Shown: piece after piece, positions 21,834 through 33,085 of the stretch
Numbering within the stretch: the stretch's first letter is position 1
Layout: every line of letters begins with the position of its first letter
Assembly: GCA_949130485.1 (NCBI GenBank)
Contig: OX422184.1
Coordinates: 14,420,405-14,484,404, forward strand
Source: Agelas oroides
Taxonomy: Eukaryota; Porifera; Demospongiae; Agelasida; Agelasidae
Direction: 5' to 3'
Length of the DNA: 64,000 nucleotides
Notes under the pieces: model-generated
What the model was told of the DNA's origin: nothing
The model's database searches: none
What the model saw: only the letters and a program-made list of their open reading frames with translations
Program-made: the position numbers and the translations under genes

Positions 21834-24758
21834 GTCAGTTGACACGTGGCTCAAGTTTTTCAGTCAGTTGGTTGTGTAGTCCTAACGGCGTGTGTCGCGG
21901 GTCTGTTCTCTTTCGTCGTCCGCTGAGATCCGTAAGTTGTTTTTTTTTTTTTTTTGGCTCTACAAATGTATATGTCAGACCCTGGGACTAGATAGATCCA
22001 TCTACCTGCTTACTGGTCTATTGTGACTGTTTGCTACGTCTGTTTGCTATGTCTGTTGTCTGTTACTGTGTTCTTATAGTGTTTTGCGTGTTCTTAGGCA
22101 AATTCTGTGGCTGACCAAAGAATGCGCGATTTGCCGGATTCATTGGGATTGGTCAGCCGAATAAAGAAACGGCAATAGCGGCACTTTGTGAAGCAGTAGG
22201 ACTACCGCAGCGTGTCAGAGGCCCGAAAGAGGACGTACGCATAGCTGCATGAATGCTTCTTGTGATGTTGCCCATGGAGCGCGCTGCCATCACAGGGATG
22301 TGGGTTCTGATTCGCTTTACGCTAATTTGGTGCAGTATTTGTGTCTCGATTGTATTGCTCCTTGTTATATACTGGCTCCTAATTTTAATATGACGCTATA
22401 TTTTAGAGTAGTAAGTTAAGTTTGGTTTCACTCAACTCACATGACTCACCAGTTAATTCAAAATCCTAACTACTGTATCGGCATTTGTGGGATACATGCT
22501 TGTACTAACTTATTTCACTTTCATACCTTCAATTGAAATCGTTGCCTGACTAACTTTGGACATAAGCGAGCTGGGTGCTAGTTCTTAGTCATTTGTTGCT
22601 TGCAGTTAGCTTGTTGTCTAGGTCTACTTGAAGGCTCACACGAGCGAACTTGAGGAACATGTATGGTCACACGTCAGTTCACTAGCCATCATGAATGTTC
22701 AGGGAAGTGCTCAGTTATGTGGCCCACCTCTTGAGAGCATTCTTCTCATTGCTAATACCATGTCAGTGAGAGCGAGCCTTTTCTTTTCGATATCCAGCAT
22801 CACTACCAGTGTAACGGCTGGATAGTAACTGATATGTTTTATTTTATATGGAAATTCGGCTGTCCATAACTCACGGGGTGAATTCAATTTCCTCTGTATT
22901 TATTTTACAACACCTAGAGTTAACCTGCTCATATCTTTGTTAGCTAAATCATGGAAAAATTTCCAAGTGGAGTATGTTAAGACAGAAGATTTCATTGTCA
23001 ATGGGAGAATAACTATCAAGCATTTTTGATTAATAACAGCTTTAATTATATAAGTTCTGGCTGTAACTCAACATTTTTAGGTTGCCTGACGAAGCGATCT
23101 ACATTCTCTTATGTATCCAATTTCAAGTCAGCTGTATTTATGTTACACACCGAGTTGATGGCTTCATTCATTCATCTTGGTGGTAACTTGATTCCCTCAG
23201 GTCACCTGCTAGCTGTTGCTGTCTGTTCAGAGTTTGTTGGCGACCACAAGGGGCCCTCTTGTTTATCATCTGTCAAATTAAGGTGAGTCTCACCTCATCT
23301 CCCCTTCCCATTGAAGGCCTGGGTGTTGTTGACTTTCCCAGACTTGGTCACACCTTGCATGTCTAAGACCTCCCTGTCAGCTTAATCAGCATCTTCTAGA
23401 GTTGGTTTTGTGGCCACAGGGTCTGTTAACTGAGTGTTTTATGTAGCCATGGCAATGCTAGCCAGCATAGCTAATCTCTTCTTTTAGATTTTTTGTGACC
23501 ACAGTGTGCTTGAATCCGTGTCCTAGGCCCAGCTTACTTCAAATGAAATTCCCCCTCCCTCAGCTGCACCCCCGTGTAATGAAGGCAATGTGCTACTTTA
23601 CGGATTGAGTTCATATGGACGGTTACTGTGAACAGCGCGATCTTTTGTGACAAAGTGTGCAGCTAGGAAGTTACAAGGTACGTATGTACAGTTATACTCT
23701 GACTGGCAGGTTATTTCTTGTTCAACTAGAGTAGTATACTGCAGTCTTTCAGCTGTACAGTTTATTGTCTCTCATGAGCTACGTATACCCTTAGCAACTA
23801 TCCTGAATGCTTTTTTGCATGCGATGGAAGTAGCTGCGCTAGCTACTATCCAACTATTACACTAGTGGATTTTTCTGAGTCTAATAAATACAGTTTCATT
23901 TGAAATCTCTCCCGTAAAGTTTTCAATTGCTTCCTGTTTCTTGTTCTGAAAAAGACAATAAATTCGGTTGGCCTGTGTTTAAAGATTCAAATTCAACAGA
24001 ATAGTCCAGAACAACCTCTAACCTCTCTCTTCACTCTATAGCTAGTGGTAGCTTTGCTGGCACACATGGAAAACCTCTCTTGGGAATTTCTGTTGTTTTA
24101 CTTTCCTAATCATATCTGAGTCACACCCTTAGCTTGTCTAGAGCCACCTTGTCAGCCTAGCTAATCTGCAGACTTGTGTTTGTGACTGGACTAGGCCAGC
24201 CTTGTGATTAGTTTATTATTTGTCAATTAATGTAAGAATCTCCTATTTCTCACAGCTGAACCCGCTCTTGCAATAAACACATCATGAAACACGCCATGGA
24301 GGACCATATCTTGTGATGGAGCATGCGGTGGACAGGGCATCCAAGAATCCAGGAGGTATGCACAGTTAAGCTCTAATTTTTTGTTCAAGTGCAGTCTTTA
24401 TAGCTATCTCAGGTGGCCTAGTTCATTTTCCCAGATTAGGTTACACCCTATATTATCTGTGGCTAGGACCACCTCATCTTTACTTTTTGTGACCACAAAG
24501 TTTATTAGCTTTGATTGGGTATTGGTATCCATAGCAATGATGTTCTGCTACTTGTAGTGTGAAAAAGGGTCTGGGTGGAAACCACAATTGATTCACCACA
24601 TATGAATCTGGTTATCTTTCCTGCCTCAGCATGCCCTTCCTCCACAGTAAATCAATTGTGGTTCCACAGTCAGCTAAGTCTTGGGAGCCAGACCGAGATG
24701 CAAGTTTACCAGACCCGTGTGAGAGGGTCTGGTTTTGAGACTACTGTTGTACTGCTTG
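21834..24758. other. Interval without a recognisable gene
   Basis: There is a T run near 21940-21955 and scattered short open frames. A phrase near 22150-22250 reads like decayed coding sequence (AALCEAVGLPQRVRGPKEDV) but has no partner I recognise. Nothing else stands out. Confidence 0.4.
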
Positions 24759-25344
24759 TAGCCTCATACCCAGGCCGCATGGGAGGAGAAAGACAGCCTT
24801 GTATCGACTGCTTGCGCATGCGCGATCATTCCCAGAAAAACCTGGGAATCCGTTTATGTTTGGAAATTGTCGGTAAAATCAATATGTATACTTCCTATGT
24901 GTTTCCGTATCATCGAATTACCTTCAACTCCATGAATGTAGAGGATAATCGCCGTGTATACGAAGGCAAAGATGCTTTCTTGCAGCTAGCAACTAGTTTC
25001 GATAAGTCAGTATGCTACGAGGTGCTGTCATTTGCGTGCTTGAGCGTAAGTAAAGTGAGTTGGGTACAGGGTGGGGTAGCTACGCCGTTATCTTGTTAGT
25101 CTCGCCGTTGGTATCACGATTGCCAAATTTAACGGCGTGAGTTTGCATTGTTTTGTTGTAGCTCATCTTCAGCTTTGTACGTATACTACTTTCGAATATC
25201 TTGTCCATATATTATTGCACATGGACAATCTACGTAAACGTTACAATTTTACGGAAATATAGCAGAAACGGCCGCGCATGTGGCCGCAGTCGTTACCAGG
25301 CCGTCTTTCTCCTCCCACGCGCACGCGGCCTGGGTACGAGGCTA
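24759..25344. mobile_element. Inverted-repeat MITE (586 bp), TAGCCTC tips, decayed 9-bp duplication
   Basis: TAGCCTCATACCCAGGCCGC is mirrored by GCGGCCTGGGTACGAGGCTA, and GGGAGGAGAAAGAC by GTCTTTCTCCTCCC. Flanks TACTGCTTG and CTATGCTTG agree at 6 of 9 positions. A direct repeat (ACAGTAAATCAATTGTGGTT) lies on both sides, near 24640 and 25381. Confidence 0.75.
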
Positions 25345-25839
25345 CTATGCTTGTTGCATGCCCTTCCTCTTGGTTCATACACAGTAAATCAATTGTGGTT
25401 TTCCACTGTCATCTGCTTGTCGCAAGACTTTGCGTGTATTTGTTTGATGTCACACCCTTTGCTCAGAGGAGGTAAGGCACAAATCTTGGAGCTGGTCAAC
25501 GAAAGCTTGCTGGTAGTTCTGTTATGATCTCAGCCTGGTCCTCGCCTGGCACACAGAAGCTGATCCCAACCTGTTCCCCAGGCGAAACTCAACAGGATAG
25601 CAGAAAAATGAGGCCATGCATACTAGGGTGTCACGTGACGTATATTGGAGCCAGTGATGGCCAAGCCAATTTCAGCCAAAAACCATTTTAGCAAAACTCC
25701 AACAGAAAATGATGGTTTTAGTGTGCTTAATTGGCTCGGGAATGTAATTAAACGTTCACCTAATTCCCCGTCATGTGTATTGAAGCTACCCTTGACCTAG
25801 TCTTGTTCCCAGACCCTCAGCAGTAAAGAGGGGAGGAGG

Positions 25840-26253
25840 TAGTCTCATGCCCAGCCCCTCCCCGCATGTGCGAGAAAAAGGGTCTGGTGTTCTGAGCAAC
25901 TTTTCTTGTCACATGGGGCAGTGTAGCTCTCCGATCTGAGAGCTCGAATCAGTTTACAGAACACATAATTATATGTGCATGATGTAAGCGATCGTATTTT
26001 GAGCGGAATTACAACTAGAAAACACTTATCTCGCAGCTCATTCTCGGCTTTCTCAAGGACTTTTGTGGCCTTATCCAGTTTTTGTATACTGTACCGTGCA
26101 GCATTGGAAGTTATCAGAAAACTCGAGTCCGGATGTAAAATGCAATAATGACATTCTTTATGCTTTAGGCCCCGCCCCATGTGACAAGAAATGTCGCTCA
26201 GAACACCAGACCCTCTTTCCGCTTTTTGGGGGAGGGGTCTGGGCACGAGACTA
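25840..26253. mobile_element. Fold-back MITE (414 bp), TAGTCTC tips, perfect 9-bp duplication
   Basis: The arms run TAGTCTCATGCCCAGCCCC to GGGGTCTGGGCACGAGACTA, and AGGGTCTGGTGTTCTGAGC is mirrored. Identical flanks GGGAGGAGG lie at 25831-25839 and 26254-26262. Open frames across it are repeat read-through. Confidence 0.92.
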
Positions 26254-26371
26254 GGGAGGAGGGTCTGTTGAATGTAGTACAAAAATTGTTGAGCATGGAG
26301 GGATAACAATCTCATTGGCCAATTGTATGTACTGGGCTTCCTGACCACAAGTACTCATCACACCTTTACAA

Positions 26372-26977
26372 TAGCCTCGTTCCCAGGCCTTCCCCGGCTC
26401 CAGTTTTTGATCGCTTGCTGTATGCAAAAACGGAGGGAGAAGGCCTGGTGAATCTTACCACGTGATCCGTGGCACAGGCGTCACATGTCGTCACGCTTAT
26501 ATGTATAGCCATGCTAGGGAGAAGACCAATCTTGCGTTCTGTACTAGCTACGAAGACGAGACAAGCGCCGACGGAGAACAACATCAAGCGTAAAAAACAT
26601 ATCCGAGCTAGAAGGAATAGCTCCAAAGGGTTGCCGAACAACAAGCGTGAAATATCCGCAGTGACAAAATTTAGCTAACGTAGCGAAAAAGAAGCCGCTT
26701 TTGGATTTGCAACGCTTGCAGCAGAACCATCCTTCAGCGGTTCTGCTGATTCGGTTATGTTATAGAGGTAGGACTTGTCTCTCGGCTGGAACTTGTCTTG
26801 TTTCTCTAGCTTCTCTGTAGCTGGAGATATAAATGTGAATATGTCTTTGTGTCTAGAACCTGTGACATCATGTGTGCCGCGGATCACGTGGTAAGATTCA
26901 CCAGGCCTTCTCCCTCCGTTTTTGCATACTGCAAGCGATCAAAAACTGGAGCCGGGGAAGGCCTGGGAACGAGGCTA
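26372..26977. mobile_element. Inverted-repeat MITE (606 bp), TAGCCTCG tips, perfect 9-bp duplication
   Basis: Arms of about 100 bp start TAGCCTCGTTCCCAGGCCTT and contain TTTTTGATCGCTTGC and GGTGAATCTTACCACGTG, mirrored at the right end. Flanks CCTTTACAA (26363-26371 and 26978-26986) are identical. Arm sequence is shared with the 119-bp element at 7331. Confidence 0.93.
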
Positions 26978-27548
26978 CCTTTACAAACCTACTTATCACA
27001 CTTCCAATTTACTGAAGCCCAGCAACCAACTTCAAAGGCTTAACTTTAGTGAAATTCAATATCAATTAATGCTAGCTTATGGTGGGGTTATGTATATTTT
27101 GGTGTATGTGTGTACTGTACCACGGGTCTGGGAACGAGACTACCTTTGGCCAGCTCTAAGATTTGATCTCTTATGTATGAGAGCGTGCAATGTCTGACCT
27201 TTCTACCCAGTAGTCTTGCAGAGTATTTAGATTTAGTGAGACACCAAACTGGACTTTAGTAAAATAGAACAGTAGTTTACCTGCTCATTTGTAAATGTAT
27301 TCATGCAAAGATTAACAGTTGATTTCGTGGGAAGTTGATTTAATGGGAGTTGACCAGGTGGGAAGTTGATCTATTGGGAGTTAATTTAGTGGAGTTGATT
27401 TCATGAGAGTTAATTGATCTCGTGGGCCTAACTCGTCCAGAAAGAAGCAAGTCTTGAAAGCATTGAAACTGTATGCTTTGTTCTCTCTCTAGTTGAGTAC
27501 ATGACTAGAAGTTGGTTCCCCTTTTTTGCTCCCCCCTCCTCTCACTCC

Positions 27549-27815
27549 AGCTACACTCTACCATGGCTCTACTGCACTCTACCATGGCTCTGCTTGGCTC
27601 TACCTTACTCTACTGCACTCTACCATGGCTCTGCTTGGCTCTACCTTACTCTACTACACTCTACCATGGCTCTGCTTGGCTCTACCTTACTCTACTGCAC
27701 TCTACCATGGCTCTGCTTGGCTCTACCTTACTCTACTGCACTCTACCATGGCTCTGCTTGGCTCTACCTTACTCTACTACACTCTACCATGGCTCTGCTT
27801 GGCTGTACTTGACTC
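27549..27815 (+). repeat. 41-bp minisatellite
   Basis: Units of CTCTACCATGGCTCTGCTTG followed by GCTCTACCTTACTCTACTGCA repeat about six times. Because 41 is not a multiple of three, the same peptide repeats appear in all three frames, so the overlapping open frames are not genes. Confidence 0.95.
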
Positions 27816-28028
27816 TCAGTTGTTGTTACCATGGTGATAGTGAGGGACCACACCCACTGAGGAAAAGAACGACAAGCCGACCATCAGCAAATGAGAGAGC
27901 GAGGTGAGTCATACACTTGAGAGGACTTCAACACAAGAAATGTTTTCTTCACTTCATAACCTAGCTGTGCAAAATATGAGTCAAGTCTACATGAGTCATA
28001 TTTTGAATCTGAGACTGTACGTTGGTGT

Positions 28029-28440
28029 ATTATGGTGGTATATTTTCAGTATTCTCACACCACACTAACTGGACGTTGGTGTATTATGCTGGTATAGTTT
28101 CAGCATTCTCACACCACACTAACTGGTCGTTCGTGTATTATGCTGGTATATTTTCAGTATTCTCACACCACACTAACTGGACGTTGGTGTATTATGCTGG
28201 TATAGTTTCAGCATTCTCACACCACACTAACTGGTCGTTCGTGTATTATGCTGGTATATTTTCAGTATTCTCACACCGCACTAACTGGACGTTGGTGTAT
28301 TATGCTGGTATATTATCAGCGTTCTCACACCACACTAACTGGACGTTGGTGTATTATGCTGGTATAGTTTCAGCATTCTCACACCACACTAACTGGACTA
28401 TGCTGGTATATTTTCAGTATTTTCACACTGTGCGCTGTAC
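28029..28440 (+). repeat. 54-bp minisatellite, in frame as 18-residue repeats
   Basis: About seven and a half units of a 54-bp sequence beginning TTGGTGTATTATGCTGGTAT. Two variants (AGTTTCAGC and ATTTTCAGT; ACG and TCG ends) alternate, giving a 108-bp higher-order period. A 158-codon frame (28022-28498) reads VYYAGI.S.FSHHTNW repeats without a stop. I treat it as satellite; coding use is unproven. Confidence 0.9.
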
Positions 28441-29118
28441 TAACTTAGTTCAATTTCTTTTAGTGATTGTCCATCAATGTATTGTGTTCTGTCTATAGTA
28501 ATGCCTTCTGCAATCACTGTCTCTGTGAAGGCCTAAAAGTCGTGGTTTATCTGTGTCAATCTGGTTTTATTGTACTTAGCTGCTGGTTAGTTATAGGCTA
28601 TAGTTGTTTATTTCACTCAGTAGTGGGCATACCTTTAAACTTAATTTGTTCACCAAGAACTGGAGAAGATTCTAGGAGCATATTTAGTCCCTAACATGGC
28701 CTCTGATCTTATGTGAGATTGTTTGAACCCTATATATATTAAAAAATAAACGTCTGTGGAGAAAAATTTTGTCATCTTAAAAGTTTTGTGTTATAATGTG
28801 TTTATGTTTGTTGAAAAGAATGCTTTGGAAGGCTCGAAAGGTAACCTGATCTACAGTTCTTAAGTGTTTCTCGACAAACTATAACAAGAAACCCTCACCT
28901 GCTACGCACCACCACCCAGCCCTATTTTCTGCTTATGGATTAAGACTGGACTAAAGGCCCCGCAATAGTTGGAGCAGATAACTCATAATTTTAGGCCCTG
29001 AAAGCAACAATGTTTAGTGGCAGTGATGTCTTGAGTGTAATGAAACATTTATGATTTGTAGTAGTAGCAGTTTTGTATAGAAATGGTATATTATTTAATT
29101 GCGTATTTCAATTGTATC

Positions 29119-29250
29119 TCCGCATTCAAAGTGCTGTATTGCCAAACTTTCGTTAAGGGTGGGGCTCGTACAAACTTTAGATGTTGATGTACCTTTGAAG
29201 GTCGTGTGAGCCCCATCCTTTAACGGAAGTCCAGCGATACAGTGCTTTGA
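29119..29250. repeat. Degenerate fold-back repeat
   Basis: ATTCAAAGTGCTGTATTGCC with TTTCGTTAAGGGTGGGGCTC is mirrored by GAGCCCCATCCTTTAACGG and GCGATACAGTGCTTTGAAT. The arms are about 55 bp and 80 percent similar by eye. The surrounding 28,500-29,370 holds no recognisable gene. Confidence 0.7.
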
Positions 29251-29371
29251 ATCTAGTGATGTGATCGAAATAGGCTCTTCACGAGATGTCGCATCTGTCA
29301 TCTATCTTTCTGGAAGTGATGTGAACATGCAGGTAAGCCCTTTAGCCTGAAGTGTGCTAGTGCATATTTCA

Positions 29372-29836
29372 TTGGGGCGAGCCTGAGCAAGCCCCACACT
29401 AGCGTGACTGCATTGCAAGACGCGTGTGTATGTTTGCGTGAGGCCATTATACCTTAAATTTTAAATGCGCATAAATATTTCCCGAAAATTGAACGTCCTC
29501 GTGCACTTCGTATAGGTAACCTCAATAGGTGAAGGGCAATTGCTGGGCTACTGCCAGAGTGCAGCGTCGACAACCGTAGTGGAGACTGGCGCCTCAAGTT
29601 GAAGCAGGTACGGCACCTTACTTCTTGTTTGTCACGGCAGCTATGGACCGACCATCAATGGCAGGCTGCTCGCAGACCGTACAAATTATACACGCCGGTT
29701 TGAGACCGTTTCAGGTAAGGCCCGTGCATAAACGGCACTCATAAATGCTAGCGATTCAGCTCATGATTTCAGCATGAAGCTTAGTCTAGTCATGTGTAGC
29801 CATAATAGCTGCTGGCTCAGGCTCGCCCCCACAATG
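29372..29836. mobile_element. Non-autonomous element with GGGGCGAGCCTGAGCAAGC ends, copy 1
   Basis: GGGGCGAGCCTGAGCAAGC at 29372 is mirrored by GGCTCAGGCTCGCCCC near 29814-29829. The interior (GTGACTGCATTGCAAGACG, TTTCCCGAAAATTGAACGTC, ACCATCAATGGCAGGCTGC) recurs inverted at 61326-61782. Similarity runs past the right tip into CACAATGTTCTACGTTTTCTAG, so the true boundary is wider. No transposase is seen. Confidence 0.75.
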
Positions 29837-30184
29837 TTCTACGTTTTCTAGTATTCCAACCATGTGACTTTCATGCATTTTAGTTGCTATATGCATGAAA
29901 TCATAAGCAACCCTGTGCCATGCTATCGGCCAAATTTTAACTTTTGCACACATCATTGTGCATGTGAGCATGCAAGTACAGTCCATAGTGTGAAGTATAC
30001 ATTAAACTCTGCATGTTTCATGTGCAAGTACTAACTGTGTAACTTTCATGCATTTTACACTAAGACCCCAATGTTTGTTTGTGTATGTGGTATTTTGAGT
30101 GTGCAGGTAAGCTCTGAAATGTGTACGTTGTCATAATATTCCGAGATTAACTATAATTTTCATGTACTTCTCTATGTATGAGGT

Positions 30185-30566
30185 CATACGTAAGTCTGAT
30201 ACAGACCTCGTATTGGTGTAGACATGATCTACGAGTTAATTTCTTGAGGTCATAAGCAAGCCTGATACAGGCCTCGTATGGTGTAAACATGGTCTACGAG
30301 TTAATTTCTTGAGGTCATACGTAAGCCTGATACAGGCCTCGTATTGGTGTAAACATGGTCTACAAGTTAATTTCTGGAGGACATGAGCAAGCCTGATACA
30401 GGCCTTGTATTGGTGTAAACATGGTCTACGAGTTAATTTCTTGAGGTCATACGTAAGCCTGATACAGGCCTCGTATTGGTGTAAACATGGTCTACGAGTT
30501 AATTTCTTGAGGTCATACGTAAGCCTGATACAGGCCTCGTATGGTGTAAACATGGTCTACGAGTTA
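30185..30566 (+). repeat. 66-bp satellite array, left part
   Basis: Units of GAGGTCATACGTAAGCCTGA TACAGGCCTCGTATTGGTGT AAACATGGTCTACGAGTTAA TTTCTT with small variants. The array is interrupted at 30566/36188 by the 5.6-kb tyrosine-recombinase retrotransposon. Confidence 0.95.
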
Positions 30567-30679
30567 CTCCCGGAACATGCACCCTTGCATGCAGGTACCA
30601 TGTACCGGACAAACTTCACAGAATGCAATACGGCCTGCTGTGCACGCCACAAACCATCATCAAATAAAATGACAATAGG
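30567..30679 (-). repeat. B2 split direct repeat (113 bp)
   Basis: Starts CTCCCGGAACATGCACCC and ends GACAATAGG on the plus strand. It is the outer copy of the B repeat, identical by eye to 31192-31304. Confidence 0.92.
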
Positions 30680-31015
30680 AATATATAACAAGCAACAAGT
30701 GATGCAATGACAGCCAGCAACAAAAACAACATAGCAGAACCAGAGCCGGGGGCCAAAATAAAAACAAAAAAAAAATAAAGGGAAATTTAGGGGGCCAGTG
30801 GCCCATAACCCCCAAGGAAAAAACCCTGAGAAAAAACCCCTGCCACATGGGGAGAAAAACTCAGGGAAAAACCTAACCAAAAAAACCGGCTCAAACAAAA
30901 AATGGATACAAATTAGAAGAGAATGTTCATGGAGGGATCTTGGAACAGTAGAATCGATATCTGGAAAATCACAGATGAAAGGAAAACATGTACCCAGAAG
31001 TAGGGAGGGGGAGGG

Positions 31016-31304
31016 GGGGCAGTGCAAATAGTGGCTGGGAGTGCACAAGCTAGGAATGACTTTATCACATACGTGGCTGAAGATATAGACTACAGCCACG
31101 TGCCACCGCGACAAAACCATGCAACATCACACATACTTCCGGGAGCGTATTTTCTGTCTAATTCCCACAGTCAAACGACAGAAAAATACATCTCCCGGAA
31201 CATGCACCCTTGCATGCAGGTACCATGTACCGGACAAACTTCACAGAATGCAATACGGCCTGCTGTGCACGCCACAAACCATCATCAAATAAAATGACAA
31301 TAGG
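31016..31304 (-). repeat. Joined A2-B1 repeats
   Basis: A2 (31016-31191, 176 bp) abuts B1 (31192-31304, 113 bp) at AAATACAT|CTCCCGGAAC. This junction is what a circular replication intermediate would carry at its recombination point. Confidence 0.9.
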
Positions 31305-31334
31305 GTCACAAAGAACGGGCAAGGATACAGCCAG

Positions 31335-32333
31335 TCACAGACCAAGCTGTCTGGAGACTGACAGCAAGGAGGAAACAGAATCCTTAACGTACCCGTCTTT
31401 TGCAGACTCTGACCGCCAACGACCGTGGCGTTTGAAAAGTCTGTCAGGAACCCCCGCATTAGCAGCAGCCGTAGCCCCACCAGACCTCAAGCTATGCACA
31501 CCAAATGACTTAGCATTGAAACCTAGACTAGAGAGTTTAGCAAGGAGAAGTTCCCTCATACGAGTATAGCTCAAAGAACCCGAGGCTCTAAGGCGGCCAC
31601 CCTTCTTGGTATGGACAATCCCACGGAACAAGCGCAGCTTAGAGCTATGAGAGAGACCTGCGAGAGAGAAATACCTCTCTAACATAGCAACAGGGCATAT
31701 TGAAGATCCTGTCCTGGCCACAAGAACGGAAGCACCTTCACGATACTGGTCAGTCTTGCTAGAGGTGATGTGGACTGACATACTTTGAGCTGTAAAACGC
31801 ACGTCACAACAGCGCAGCTTAGCAAGCTCATCATAGCGCAAAAATGCAGCAAACGCCAGAAGACAGGAGGCAGCCAGGCGGATGTCAGCAAGTGTGGGAG
31901 TGGGACCCAGGCTATCAACTAGCGCGACCAGGATGTCAGTAGTGATAGGTTCCTTGGGGATTTTGGGCTTAGCCAGTTTCCGTTGCAGACCAGCAAGCGT
32001 AGCACGCACAAAAGGAGATGCGACAATAGGTGGGTGACCGGCAAGCTGGTGGACCCATCCAATGGCATTAACAGCTTCCTCTACTGCTGCTTTAGACTGC
32101 ACTGCTTCACCCAGATGTTGGAGGTAGAGGGCAAAATGCACTTCCTGAACCCGGAACACAGCAACCTCCCGACGTGGGCCTGCCCACTCTCTCCATCGCT
32201 GGAAGGCATACAAGTACTTGGTAGCAGTGCTGCCAGCACGACTGTGGAGCACAGTGTCGGACAAGGAGCTTGCAAGTCGCTTCAATTCCGGATCCTGCAA
32301 GCCACTAAGGGTCTGCCAAATGCCCACAGACAT
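31335..32333 (-). CDS. Tyrosine recombinase of the Ngaro/PAT-type element (332 aa)
   Basis: This enzyme would integrate the circular DNA copy without making a target duplication. The N-terminal half (about residues 1-120) is the SAM-like core-binding domain. The catalytic half carries the arginine in FLRYDELAKLR, HSLRSG for the HxxR box, HGRW for the second histidine/tryptophan position, and the nucleophile tyrosine in DGYVKD, so the R-H-R-H-Y set looks complete. The length suits the family. It lies downstream of the RT gene on the same strand, separated by about 750 bp that contain a 24-bp repeat. The start at 32333 (MSVGIWQTL) is the first ATG of the frame. Confidence 0.92.
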   Translation of the reverse strand: MSVGIWQTLSGLQDPELKRLASSLSDTVLHSRAGSTATKYLYAFQRWREWAGPRREVAVFRVQEVHFALYLQHLGEAVQSKAAVEEAVNAIGWVHQLAGHPPIVASPFVRATLAGLQRKLAKPKIPKEPITTDILVALVDSLGPTPTLADIRLAASCLLAFAAFLRYDELAKLRCCDVRFTAQSMSVHITSSKTDQYREGASVLVARTGSSICPVAMLERYFSLAGLSHSSKLRLFRGIVHTKKGGRLRASGSLSYTRMRELLLAKLSSLGFNAKSFGVHSLRSGGATAAANAGVPDRLFKRHGRWRSESAKDGYVKDSVSSLLSVSRQLGL

Positions 32334-32710
32334 AACATCTACAGGAAACCAAAGTACCCAACATTAAGACACTAATCAAAAAGGAATTGCTAGCTAATCT
32401 ATGAGAATACAATGAAGGAGACTGCAGGAGTATTCACAACAACTGGGCTTCACAGGAGTAATCAGGATTGAAAAGGAAAAAGAAAAACCACTAAAAACGT
32501 ATCAGCACACAATCTAGTTCGGCGAGCTATCAGCTAGACTGACTCAGCACCGCTATACAAATTACAGAACTAGCACCCACAGCTCAATAGACATCCATAA
32601 CCACAAATTGAGCTAAGGGTGGCCCTACAAGGGCCCAACTTTGAACTCTGCCTCAATCATGAGGGCTTCCCAATCAGCCACTGCTGAGTCCTAAGCCACC
32701 AACCGGCCAT

Positions 32711-32845
32711 GTCACCAAACAGGCTGTGCAACTAGCCACCAAACGGGCTGTGCAACCAGCCACCAAACGGGCTGTGCAACCAGTCACCAAATGGGCTGTG
32801 CAACCAGTCACCAAACGGGCTGTGCAACCAGCCACCAATAGTGCT
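32711..32845 (-). repeat. 24-bp tandem repeat between RT and recombinase genes
   Basis: About five and a half units of CACCAAACGGGCTGTGCAAC CAGC. Translated, they give (AR)LV(T/A)GCTA repeats on the minus strand, without sign of a real protein. Such arrays lie in the untranslated spacer of this element. Confidence 0.9.
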
Positions 32846-33085
32846 GGATGTGGCCAACTGGCCTGAACTCTGAGCCACTGCACAAGTTACGCTACCAGTC
32901 ACCACTGGGCTAGAGCTGGCTAACTAGCCGGAACTCCGAACCGGTGCGAGGGGTGCACCCACAGTCACCCCAAGGCTGGTGCAATGTCTGCCTTATTCCA
33001 ATGCACAAGCCCAAACAAATTATATAAAAAAACAAAAACATCAATGAATACAACACATGGGTATCAGGGTGACTTACAATCAAGG

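Noticed and set aside
27501..27907. Three overlapping plus-strand frames with the same repeated peptide
   Set aside because: A 41-bp tandem repeat read in three frames; no domain or start context.
30236..30553. 105-codon minus-strand frame with repeated YEACIRLTYDLKKLTRRPC
   Set aside because: The 66-bp satellite unit is a multiple of three, so the frame stays open by composition; the array continues beyond it in both blocks.
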